Assembly: GCA_011503125.2 (NCBI GenBank)
Contig: WWBZ02000082.1
Span: forward strand, 682,001-746,000
DNA: 64,000 nt
DNA from: Botryosphaeria dothidea
Lineage: Eukaryota > Ascomycota > Dothideomycetes > Botryosphaeriales > Botryosphaeriaceae
Reading direction: 5' to 3'
In this document: positions 48,197 through 58,456 of the stretch, piece by piece
Numbering within the stretch: position 1 is the stretch's first letter
Layout of the letters: each line of letters starts with the position of its first letter
Program-made: the position numbers and the translations under genes
The notes under the pieces: generated by a model
The model's database searches: none
What the model saw: only the letters and a program-made list of their open reading frames with translations
Told to the model about the DNA's origin: nothing

Positions 48197-49909
48197 TTAT
48201 TTCGATTTACTCCTGAAGCTCCCTTCAAAACCAGGCCTGGCCTTCTTCTTGCCCACCTTGAGTTTGTTCGCCTTCTTACCAGGCTTGGTGCCCTTCTCCT
48301 CGCGCCGCTTCCGCAGGTTCTCCTCACGCTTCTTCTGGCGCATTTCCTTGCCCTTCTGCACACCCTCAATGCGCTCAGTCCACTCCTTCTCACTCTTCTT
48401 CTTCATCTTCTCCTTACGCTTGAGCGTCTTCTTGAGCAAGTTTGTGTCATCCTTGACCTTCTCACCATGAGCCCGTTTCTTGGCATTCAGCCAAAGGTCC
48501 TTTGACTCAATCTCTTTGCGCTTCTCTTCGTCGAGACTAGCGAGACGCTGCCTCTTCTTCTCAGCAGCCTCCAGCGCAGTCTTCGGGTCCGACCTGCCCT
48601 TTTTCTTTTTAGCGTCGACGAGGTTCAGAGCGGTTGTGTCCATTTGCTGCCCGTCATCAAACTCAATGCGGCCGAAGGAGAAGTTGTTTTCTTGTTCCAT
48701 GGGTGAGAAGATATCGGGTGTACCGGGCGAGCCCGAGCCGCGTAGTCGTGCCAATTCCACCTCAGCCGCCTTGCGCTGTTCGTCCTCCTTTGCTTGCTTA
48801 CGCACTTCCTTTTTGCGCTGGCGACGCTCTTCTTCCTTCCGTCTACGCGCCTCCATTAATTCCTGACGATTCCGCGCAGGCTTGCCATCTATCCCATCTG
48901 CCTTCCGCGCAGCGCGGAGAGCCTCTATTCTCGCCTGTAGCCGTGCTTTGAGCACTTCTTGATCGACTTGAGGCATTTGAATTTTGCCTGCTCTATTTTT
49001 CGACTTCTTCGAGTCTTCTGCGCCAGTCGGAGGGACTATCGAGGATGATGAGGAGGCAGAGGGAACGGCTGATGAGGCAGGGGACTCAGCCTCGGGAGAG
49101 GGAGAAACAGAGGTCCAGGAGTTGTTATCCTCTTCACCCTCCATCAGGCCACTGACATCGACCTTCCCAATCTCTCGGTCCGAAGCAGAAGCATCAGACT
49201 CGGCGTCGGATTCATCTTCAGTTGCTGGAGCCTGCGCGGCCTTCTTGTCGTTCGCTTCGACATCCATCACGTCGGCGCCAGGATTGGGCGCATTAACAGA
49301 GGTTTCCTGACGTTGTTTCTTGGGCTGGGCCTTCTCTTTCTGCTTCTCCTTCTTCTTTTGCCTTCTCTCTTCGATTTTCTTCTGCTTTTCCTCGCGCTTC
49401 CGGCGGGTCTCCTCGTCGTCTTTTTCAGAGTTTTCCTTTTCCTTGGCGGCGGCTTCTTCCAGCTTCTGCTTCTTCGCCTCCTTCACTTTCAGGCCCTGAA
49501 GCGGCTTCTCTTTACCCTCGGCGTTTACGTCGGACAGATCGTCGCTCTCGTCGTCGTCGCCGTCGAGCCGCTTGCGCTTGCGCTCATTCTCGTCCATGAC
49601 GTCTTTGGCAGACTGGATGTTGCTCGGGTCGAGCTTGGCGCGTTTGGCAGCCTTCTTCTGGGCTTTGGTTTGCTTTTTGCGTTGCCATTGATCCTGCAAA
49701 CGACGGCTTAGCAGGGGGAGAAAGTCGGGTGAGCAATGGAACGTACACTCGTGTCCTGAGCGTAGTATTGCTTGGCGGGAATGAGGGATATGAGACCCTC
49801 GAAGGCTTGAGCGTGGCTCTTGAGACGCTCCTGAGCGGCGATTGTGTCAGCGGATTTGGGACGAGGCGGCGGGGCGGTTCAGGCGGCTCACCTCGAGCTC
49901 GTCGGCCAT
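48197..49909 (-). CDS. SURF6 family nucleolar protein (Rrp14)
   Basis: Three exons in transcript order: 49909-49892 (18 nt), 49830-49747 and 49693-48197, giving 532 residues. Exons 1-2 read MADELEERLKSHAQAFEGLISLIPAKQYYAQD, the conserved N-terminal SURF6 element, and exon 3 opens with DQWQRKKQTKAQKKAAKRAKLDP. The middle is highly charged, with long Lys/Glu runs and coiled-coil tendency. The C-terminal SURF6 domain includes FGRIEFDDGQ, KGRSDPKTALEAAEKKRQRLASLD, then basic repeats ending in GFEGSFRSKSK. Rrp14 is a nucleolar protein needed for ribosomal RNA processing of both subunits and cell polarity in yeast. Length and composition match. The tiny first exon was chosen because it supplies the ATG and a family-like start. 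Confidence 0.92.
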
Positions 49910-50582
49910 GGCAGAAGTGCACGGCAAGCAGGTGGCTGATGCCGGGCGATTTTCAGGGTCCAGTTATGCTCGTCAACGGCCGGGCGGGGTGACGGGGCGG
50001 GAGGGAGTGCTTGACAGAGCGTAGAGGCGTCCGCAAGAAGTTTCAATGCAGTGCGCGGAAATCTTGGCTTGCAGGCTCGCAAAATCGGCGGGCCCGTGCG
50101 CGGCCGTTCTGTGGCTCCAGTCAAGCCGACGCTCGCTCGGCTTGGCCCCCCGTCCACGGCCGGCCGAGTGGCACACGACACCATGCGCCAGTCAAATGCC
50201 TGTCGGCGTCCGCGCAATAGCGCGTTTGCAGACGTCTGCGCGTCGTGGTAGAGGCCCGTGGCCACCCCATACGCCACACTGCATTGCTGGCAGCCTCCGC
50301 CACGGCGCCTGGGCAAACGCGCAAGCACGTCCAACTGCTCAGCCTCCCCTGCTACGATCAGGGCAGCTACTGCTGTGCCAACCGCTCAGGCGCCGGCCAG
50401 CCTTGCGCGAGCTCCACTGAGTCGCGAGCTTCTTCAGCGCTCGACCGTCACCCATGCCCTACATTTAACTACACTGCACCCCCAACGCCCGCCACCTTCC
50501 GTGTTCTCCGTGATTTCCAAATCCGCCCCGGCCCCGCTCTCGTTTGTTTGTCTACGCCCGCGCTACCCGCTGTGAACAGAGC
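49910..50582. other. Divergent promoter region
   Basis: Between SURF6 and the unknown gene at 50583. GC-rich, with open frames on both strands that lack motifs. Confidence 0.5.
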
Positions 50583-52546
50583 ATGAAATCGGCCGTCGAG
50601 GCAAAGTCGTTGTCGGCCCTGACAATCCTTGCTTCCAACCCTCCCCGCTACCCGCGCAACCCAACCCACGAGCGCCATGAGCCGCTGGTGCTCTACATTG
50701 AGCGCGTCCCAGGCAGCAAGGGTGAGTTTTGCTTCTCGTTGCCAGCCCACTTGGATGCTGGGCAAGCTGACGTAAAGAAGATGTCTTCCTGACGCCGATG
50801 AAACCCCGGGAGAAGGTCGTGACGGCTGAGGATGTTCAGAGCTCACTGTACTATCTGCACTTCGACGCTCCCGAGGATGAGGAATTGAAGGCTACCGTTC
50901 GCGAGAATGCCCCCCTCGTAGATGCTCAGTCCGTCGAGCCGTCGGCCGGCGACTCGACGCCAATTATCCGGAAACCTGTGCGGAGGCCACTGCCTTCTGT
51001 CCCGACTGATGGCGCGCCCCCAGCGCTTTCCTCTTCAAACTCAATCAAGAGAAAGCCTATATCGGCCATGCCGCCACCGTCGCCACTCTCCATTAAGATA
51101 GACACCGAAAACCTGCACAATGCCCCTCAAACACAGCTCTCCCAACCGCCAATGCCCCAGTCCCATCGCCGTGGACGTTCAACCGAGCTACCCAACACGC
51201 AGCAGGAAAATCTCCGCCCCACCATGGAAAACCGCCGATGGTCTGCCCAGCCGCCCCAACGAGGTCCTTCACCCATGAGACAGAAGGCCGAGCTCCCATT
51301 CTGGATGCAAGACCAGCCAAGGCGGAAAAAGAGCCCTGCAAGAGAACCACCCGAATCACCATACTCAAATCGACCCCAGATGGGCGGCCGCATCGAATCC
51401 GGACTTTTCTCACCAGGCGCAGACTCTGAACAGGGCATGTCCCTGACGCTCATAAGGCGCGATCCGACATCAGGGGCCCAGTGGAACGTTGGGAAGATCA
51501 AGGATCCCCCCAGCTTTGAAATCTATTCGGACGGCGCTGGTCGCCCGGTGCAGGAAAGAGTGAGGAAGCCGCGAGCGCCACTATTCATCGACATCAACAA
51601 CCCGGGATACTCCAAATTCCTATTCAATCCCGACCTTTCTTCTCCAAGGAGAAGCGAAGACAGCGTTAGCTCATTCCGAAGCGGCCAAGCAGGATCCAGA
51701 AATTCTTTCCAGAGCCCAATCGGGGCGGCACCGGTAGATACTACTTTCCGGAGAAGGATATGGTACGAGGGCGCCAGATATGCTCCGGATTATTTTGGTC
51801 ATAAGAAGACGTTGTCAAATGAGTCGAATCTGAGTGTCCCCGGAGGTTACTCGGCAGGTGATCGTTCGCCAGTGGAGGAAGTTGAGGGTCAAAAGCGGCT
51901 TTCTTTAGGACCATCAGAGAGGAGATCAGGTTACAGAGGTTACGTCTTTGACAGCCCTTGGAATGGAAGGTGCGAGTTTGTCACTGGTGGTGCAGGCGAT
52001 TCTTTGAAGGTAAGCGATACGCCGATCCTTGCTGTATATGCTTGGTCTTTGAAACGCAAGAGCTGCGCCGGAGGAGCTTTGAGCCATGCAGGTATTGACA
52101 AATCACAGTGTCGTCACATTCTCCCTGTCTCGAATGCCGCGATCCAGACGCCCGAGGCCATCACAGTTAGCGAACTACGATTTAATCTTCCTGCAATGCG
52201 GGGCCAGTCTTCGAACACCGACGAACGCGCCTCGAAGCGCTCATCTTTCCTGAGCCGATCCCCGATGCGGAAGCATGCTTCGTCCGTATCTTCCAGTGGA
52301 CCAAGTGCGCAAGATATTTTGGGAGGTGTTGCGTCTCTTGATTTATCTTTGGGGTTGGAGTATGCGGGCGGCGGTTTTGGCGGGAAGCAGGCAAAGTTGG
52401 GCAAATTGATCATCCGCGATGAGGGACTTAAGATGATGGACTTGGTTGTTGCGGCCAACATGAGTTTGTGGTGTAGGGCATACGAGAAGGTGGAAGCTAC
52501 TGGGAGATCGAGGCACGACCCTCGAAACAGTTCCGAAGTGGTCTGA
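50583..52546 (+). CDS. Uncharacterised fungal protein, 602 residues
   Basis: Three exons, 50583-50721, 50778-52009 and 52109-52546. The N-terminus (MKSAVEAKSLSALTILASNPPRYPRNP, then EPLVLYIERVPGSKDVFLTPMKPREKVVTAEDVQSSLYYLHF) looks ordered. A long Pro/Ser/Arg-rich disordered middle follows, with polyproline near 150-160 and PFWMQDQPRRKKSP. The C-terminal part is more ordered (FRRRIWYEGARYAPDYFGH, YRGYVFDSPWNGRCEF, GKLIIRDEGLKMMDLVVAANMSLWCRAYEK). The second intron is 99 nt and stop-free, so reading through adds 33 residues; the splice donor GTAAGC and acceptor CACAG support removal. I do not recognise a domain. Disorder plus ordered ends suggests a scaffold, but no function is claimed. Confidence 0.8.
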
Positions 52547-52834
52547 ATGATTGAACCCCGATGAGCGGATATGACAGTTCAGCCGCCCCGGTGGCGGTGT
52601 ACCGAGATCTCCGGTTGAGAAGAAGCACTCCGGTTTTTAATCCTACAACTTTCGCAGCGTTGCTGCCTCACTTTTAGCCGCTATTCGTTCCTATTTTCAA
52701 GCGCACCTAACAGCGCCTAAGATCCACTGCCGCTTTTCCTGTCTACGATCACTTCTGCTCATCCACAACAGCCCACCGGCGCCACGCCGCAGCAAGATTT
52801 TCAACATCCATACACAGCCAACTACATCGCCAAG

Positions 52835-54037
52835 ATGCCGCCACGTCGAGCTCTTGGTGCATCCGGCTTCGACATCGTTGTGCAGCAAAGTGAAGGCGCA
52901 TGGAAGCTCTGGAGGATCATCAACAAGGGCAAGGAGAAGTTTCAGGCGGCGCGCTCGCTGTACATTCAGGTTTCTGAGGAGGGGTTTGACGACGCCGATG
53001 ACGACCAGTGGGCCATAGCTCTCGAGGCCATCCGCCCCGGCAATGTAAGTCAGCGACTACGCATGGAGAGCCTTCTATGCTCGGCTAGTGCGCACGCATA
53101 GGCTAACCTCTTTGCCGTACAGATTAAGCACAACCTCAAGCACGTGAAGGTCGAGATCGTTGGACAGGAACGGTTCTTGGGATACTCGCCAGTCGTGCTC
53201 ACCCCGCCCAGCACGACGAACATTTACCGAGAGGCTCAGACTAGCTTCATGGGCACCCGCCCGACCCACTTCGTCCAGCCTGCCGTTAACATCCCCTCTG
53301 AGCGGGCCTTCATCAAGGCGCTTTCCAACCTCCGCGACATAGAAAAGGTTGAGATTGCAGGTCCTATGGACGCATCGTTGAAGATGCAGCTGGCTGTGGC
53401 CATGACCACTTGTCACGGCCAGAGCGTGCGCGATTGGCGGTATGGTGGCGGTTTGCGGTCGGACGACGATATTAGCCTGGGTACTTGGTCCGCAGCGATG
53501 CCGGCTGCCGATGGGGAAGGCGATAATGGCGCCTCAGCGTATGCGTTGAACCCGTTCTACTCCCAGACTTTCTTACCCCAACAGCCCATGCAGACGATAG
53601 CGTACGCAAACTACGAGCCGAACCGACGCGCCTCTCTCACTCAGGTTGGACGATTCGAGGAGATGATCGCTCCAAAGCTTCCCCTGGACTACAAGTTCAG
53701 CTCGTCGTCGCCTGATTTCGATTCCAAAGCTGACGTTCTGGGCGGCTATGGCAGCAGCAACCCGTCGGGGCACTTTGGCGGTTCCCAGGTGAAGAAGGAA
53801 GAGGAGGAGGAAGACGGCGATGACGGTGAGGGCAAAGGTGGCAAACTCCATGGCCTGTCTTCTGCACGTCAGTCTCGATTGAGCAATGGCTCCGGTAAGT
53901 ATCTGCCGCCACAAGAACTCGACGGCGATGGGCGCGAATTCACTGAGCGTGCAGATGAGCAGACAGAAGAGGACGATGAATGGCTGCGCGAGGCTATCCC
54001 ATCGGACGACTCTCAAGACGAAGACTACGAAGAGTGA
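52835..54037 (+). CDS. Uncharacterised acidic protein, 374 residues
   Basis: Two exons, 52835-53044 and 53123-54037, with a phase-0 intron (GTAAGT...ACAG). The first 70 residues (GFDIVVQQSEGAWKLWRIINKGKEKFQAARSLYIQ) look like a mixed alpha/beta start. A likely ordered core follows: HVKVEIVGQERFLGYSPVVL, then FVQPAVNIPSERAFIKALSNLRDIEKVEIAGPMDASLKMQLAVAMTT. The last 150 residues are disordered and acidic (KKEEEEEDGDDGEG, TEEDDEWLREAIPSDDSQDEDYEE). I do not recognise the family. It follows the gene at 50583 in the same direction with only 288 bp between. Confidence 0.78.
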
Positions 54038-55422
54038 AAGACGGGAAACAGTGGAGCATGGGTACGAGAAGCACCGGACTCGCCGACGACGGGGATGTCA
54101 CTGTTGGTTGCAACATGGGGAAGCTGAAAGCGTGTAAGAACAGAAGCACAACGACACGAGAAGGTGGTACAAATGGATAGGCTCGTCTCGCCACAAGGGG
54201 TCTCAGCCAGAGTGCTATTGTTGTACCGTGGGTCGACTTGGGCGGTATGCAAGGTGGGATGTGGTTGGGTGAAGGGGTCTTTCGGCAGGCTGCAGGCCAC
54301 GGGGAAGGTTATAGACGAGTGGAGCACGCTAAGTTGGCGGGCGCATGCTCGAAATAGACAACGGATTCGCGCAGGGATCCACATTGGGCTCTGTCGGACG
54401 GGGTGCCATGCCCGGATAGGCAAGAGCGCTGCAGTGCGGGCTCATCAGAAGCAGACAGGACAATGGAAGCGTGGGAGATTTGGTTGATTGTGTCTTCCTC
54501 GAGATGTGATGACGTTGGACTGCTGGACTGAGCGGGGGAGCGGGAATGGACTAGGCGAGAGCTAAAAATGGGATGTGGTGGCCGCCCTCGTGGGTGCTCG
54601 GACCAGGTCGTGGTGTCGCTCCACCGCTCTCCCTCGTCTCGTCGCCGGCGGAAAGCAATCCCATTCTTCCGTGCGTGGCGGCGCGCCTTCTCGACGGCAT
54701 GCTGCGGACTGGTCTCGCCGCTCGTGCGACGGCGCCGTCTGTGCCCGCGACAGAACGTTCCCTCCTGCTCGGCGTCGGACTTACATTCGCCTATCGCTGA
54801 TCAATCCCTTGCTAAGCTCCAGCATCATCACCGTCGACGCAGCACACAGCGCCCGTGATGACGCAGCCGTGCTGGAAGCATCTCTGCGCTGCGAGCACGA
54901 TGCGGAAGAAAGCCGCTCTCTCCTCGCCCGCCGGCCTCGACTGCACCCGCGCGCCCACGATCCCCCCGCCATGCACCCGGAAATAACTGGGCTGTCGCGG
55001 GCTTGCCAGTTGAGCCCGTCAAGCGGCACGGTCCGACGCCACCTGACGACGGTGTCGCTAGAAGGAGCCGTCAGCCCCGGGGGGAAGACGCGTGAGAAGG
55101 CTATTTTTACGCCGTCCACTCAGATCACCCTCTGCCTTTTTCCAGATTTTTCGGCGCTGAACCACGTAATCAGCTGCTGGCGTTTGTCAGGGCCTGCCCA
55201 CCAACTGCAAATGGGGGCCGACTCTCGTAGGGCTGCTGCACGGAGCACTTAGTTATACCCAGCTTACCTGAAGCTGATAAACAGGGCGTCGTGAGTAAGC
55301 AGGCATCGTGCTTTCAGGCACACGTCTGAGGCTCTGAAGAATGCCTGTTACTGTTTGCCTGCCATTCTTCCTTTATATGGTACGCCATGTCCGGGGCAAC
55401 CTCGTCCTGACATACTCCGACA
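54038..55422. other. Intergenic, promoter of homeodomain/C2H2 gene
   Basis: About 1.4 kb. A 225-codon open frame at 54575-55252 has no motif and is rejected. No other element is identified. Confidence 0.5.
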
Positions 55423-57548
55423 ATGGATCGCAGGCGGCACCACGGTCACCACGACGACGACGACGACGACGACGACGACCAGAACATGCAGGCCTACTAT
55501 CACCATCAGAGCGCTCTGATGCAGCAATGGCCGGATCCAATGCAGGTTGACCATCAAGAGCAGCAGCAGCCTGAAGATATATCGTCGTGGAACTACGCCG
55601 GGCCCGCCACGGAAGATTGGTAAGTCAAGCCCCCCTCGCCCTCTTGCACACAGCCCTTATACTCACCATTGCCAGGTGGCTTCAACAAGCATCGCAAGAT
55701 CAATTCAATCACTTTACTCATTTCTCGCCTCAGCCAAGCGGAGGCTGGCCCGTGGACCACTACCCCTCAACCGCCGCTCTCGATTATCAGGGCGCCCACT
55801 TTCATCCGAGCGCCACCTTGCCGCCCGCCGACTACACGATCCCGCCCTCCGCCCAACTGATTCCGGACGATGAGCTCGACAGCCTTCTGAACCCGCACCC
55901 GGCCGCCTTCCCGTCCGACCTGGAGCTGCACCGCGCCGGCTCTCAGGGAAAGCAGCGGATGCGACAGCGCATCTCCTCGCCCGCCAAGGCCATCCTGCAG
56001 CAGTGGTTTGACGATCACATAGAAGATCCCTACCTGGAGAAAGAGGATGTTTCGACGCTATCAGAAGCCACCGGCCTCACGCCGCGGCAGGTGAGGACTT
56101 TCTTCGCGAATGCGAGGGCCCGGAAGCTTCCAGGGCCCGCCGTGACCAGCAGCCAACAGCAATCCCCACCGGCCTTCTCCTCGGTCGACAGCGGCGGCGG
56201 CAGCGGCGGCGGCGGCGGCGGCAGCAGCAGCAGCAACAGCAAGATTTCCCGCACTCCGAGCTACAAGCCGAAGCAGAGGCATGGTAGCAGTGGGCCGCCA
56301 TCGGTGAAGCCGGACCCCGGCGCGCAACTGAGAGCTCCGTACCCAAGACAGCAAAGCCCGCTGCAACGCTATCTCTCCAGCTCACCCGAAGACGAGGGCG
56401 TGTCAGAGGAAGCCTTACAGCACGCGGCAGCCTCGTATGCGCCGCAACAGTCATCCGCACAGGTGGCGGCGAGCATGAACCCGTACGGCAGCCCAGCGCT
56501 AATCGCCAGGAACCCTCCCGACACCTACTCCGAAGCCGCCAGCAGCAACTCGTCCAACTCGTCCCGCGCGAGCATCGACTCGGCCGTCAACCGCGTGCCC
56601 CGCCGCGGCCGCAAGCGCCACCGCGGCTCCATCCGGCGCAGCAACAACACCACGGCCATCGTGCGCGAGCACGCCGACCCGGCCAAGATCTACCAGTGCA
56701 CCTTCTGCACGCGCGACTTCGCGCAAAAGTACGACTGGCGGCGGCACGAGGAGTCGGTGCACATCCCGCAGCGCGAATGGACCTGCATGCCCGACGGCGC
56801 CGCCGTGCGCGTCGTCGACGCGGCCACGGGCCTGCGCGCCTGCGTCTTCTGCGAGCACCCCAACCCGTCGCGCGACCACCTCGCCCGCCACAACCACGCG
56901 CCCTGCCTCGCCGCGCCGCGCGCCGCACGCACCTTCACCCGCAAGGACAAGCTCATCCAGCACCTCGCCCAGGTCCACAAGCAGGCCCACATGAGCCCGA
57001 CCATGCAGCAGACGTGGTGCCGCCGCGTCGCCCGCTCGCTCGCCATCGCCTGCGGCATCTGCGGCGCCCGCCTGCCCGCCTGGCACGACCGCGTCGAGCA
57101 CATCGCCGCCCACTTCGCCGCCGGCCGCGACATGCGCTTCTGGCTGGGCGCCCCCGGCGGCGTCGCCCACGACTCGTCGGCCTCCGTCGACCCTCTTTTT
57201 CCGGCTGCTAACGCGCAGGGAGGAGGAGAACAGCAGCAGGGGTGTCTCCACACGTGCAACGTCTGTCCCGCGCGCTTCCCGAGGTACGTCGAGATGGTGT
57301 GGCATGAGCGGCAGGTGCATCGCGTGTTTAGCGTCAGGCCGCAGCCGACGGAGGATGGCGTGGGCATTGCGGTCAATCCGCTGCAGCAGCCGGCGAGGGC
57401 GAAGGAGAGGGCGTTTGCGCTTGGTGGGAAGGGGCCTGCTGCTGGTTACGCTGGAGAAGCGTCATCGTCGTCCTCGGCGGCCGTGGCGCAGCAACGAGCA
57501 GCAGCGCAGTGGGGTGCTGGAGGTGGAGCTGTTGGAAGGAGGCCGTGA
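55423..57548 (+). CDS. Homeodomain plus C2H2 zinc-finger transcription factor
   Basis: Two exons, 55423-55619 and 55676-57548, giving 689 residues. The start has a His/Arg lead and a run of nine Asp (from GACGAC repeats). A TALE/KN-type homeodomain lies at about 160-215: AKAILQQWFDDHIEDPYLEKEDVSTLSEATGLTPRQVRTFFANARARK, with the WF(x)NxR core as FFANARARK. A Gly/Ser linker (GGC/AGC repeats) follows. A basic patch RRGRKRHRGS precedes a C2H2 finger at about 407-428 (CTFCTRDFAQKYDWRRHEESVH). Less regular Cys/His groups follow (CVFCEHPNPSRDHLARH, CGICGARLPAWHDRVEH, CNVCPARFPRYVEMVWH). It is probably a nuclear DNA-binding regulator. Target and process are unknown. The GC-rich finger region creates long antisense shadows. 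Confidence 0.88.
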
Positions 57549-58456
57549 GGAAGAGGTGGTGATCGCATGGGCCGGTGACCTGTGTTCCGAAGAGATCGGT
57601 TTGTTAGGGGGTGTGTGATGTCTGCTTCAGGGAAGCAGTGTCGTTTCTCTTCGAAAGGGGCTCTGCTCGGGAAAGCAGGTCCGGTAAAGAGATTTCGGTG
57701 TACGGGAGAGCGAACTGTACAGTGTGCAGAATTTTTTTGGGGGGGGGAGATTCATCTGGTCGAAAGGGAAAGCATGCAGGGAGTCAGCATAGGGAACGGG
57801 AAACAACAAAAGGTCCAATAGACGGAATGGCGTTATAGACGGGTAGGATAGATTTGTTACTTAGGCGTACTATACCCTCGCTTGATGAATGAATTGAAAA
57901 TGCTGTGTACCAGCATCTTGTTTCCGATCTACAATCCCGCGTTGACAATGCAAGTGAGCTATTGATGTTCTGATGTGATAGAAGCAGCCATATATGTCGA
58001 TTTACCGTAGAGAATTCGATCTCAAGTTTGCGTATCCGCCAGAGATAAGGAATTTACATTCAAGTTCATCTCATTTCTATCAAACTCTGGACGAAGTTGC
58101 AAAATGGAAAGGCGCAATTAAGCACCCTTCTACATGTCTTGTAAACCCCAGTCCCACCCCTTTGCTTGGGTATTTAATGATCGCAAGTGAACTCCTGTCA
58201 AGCTCCATCTGTGAGCTTGAGTGAAAGGGGTAATCGTTGAAATTTTCTCTTCCCATAGAATGCATCCAAGGGTACCATAAGGTGCTGCTTGAAAGGAGAC
58301 GAATGAAAATAGCCAATGAAGAAGTAAACCATTTACGCCCAAATCCAAATCGTAAGCATTCTATAGAAACTCCAATAGCGAATGCATGCATGCTTCGTGA
58401 AATGATCATTGTACTCTTGCTCGAAGGGGGCCATCAGCTGTTATGATGTAGCCCAG
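57549..58456. other. Convergent intergenic
   Basis: The 3' UTRs of the homeodomain gene and Atg9. A T-run followed by nine or more G lies near 57730. Nothing else is recognised. Confidence 0.5.

Noticed and set aside
54575..55252. 225-codon plus-strand frame
   Set aside because: No motif; it looks like GC-rich promoter DNA.
57175..57222. A possible small intron in the zinc-finger gene (GTCGAC...GCGCAG)
   Set aside because: The donor is poor, the length would be below 45 nt, and the frame is open and continuous without it.
56499..57320. 273-codon minus-strand frame opposite the zinc-finger region
   Set aside because: Val/Ala/Gly/Asp shadow of GC-rich coding sequence.
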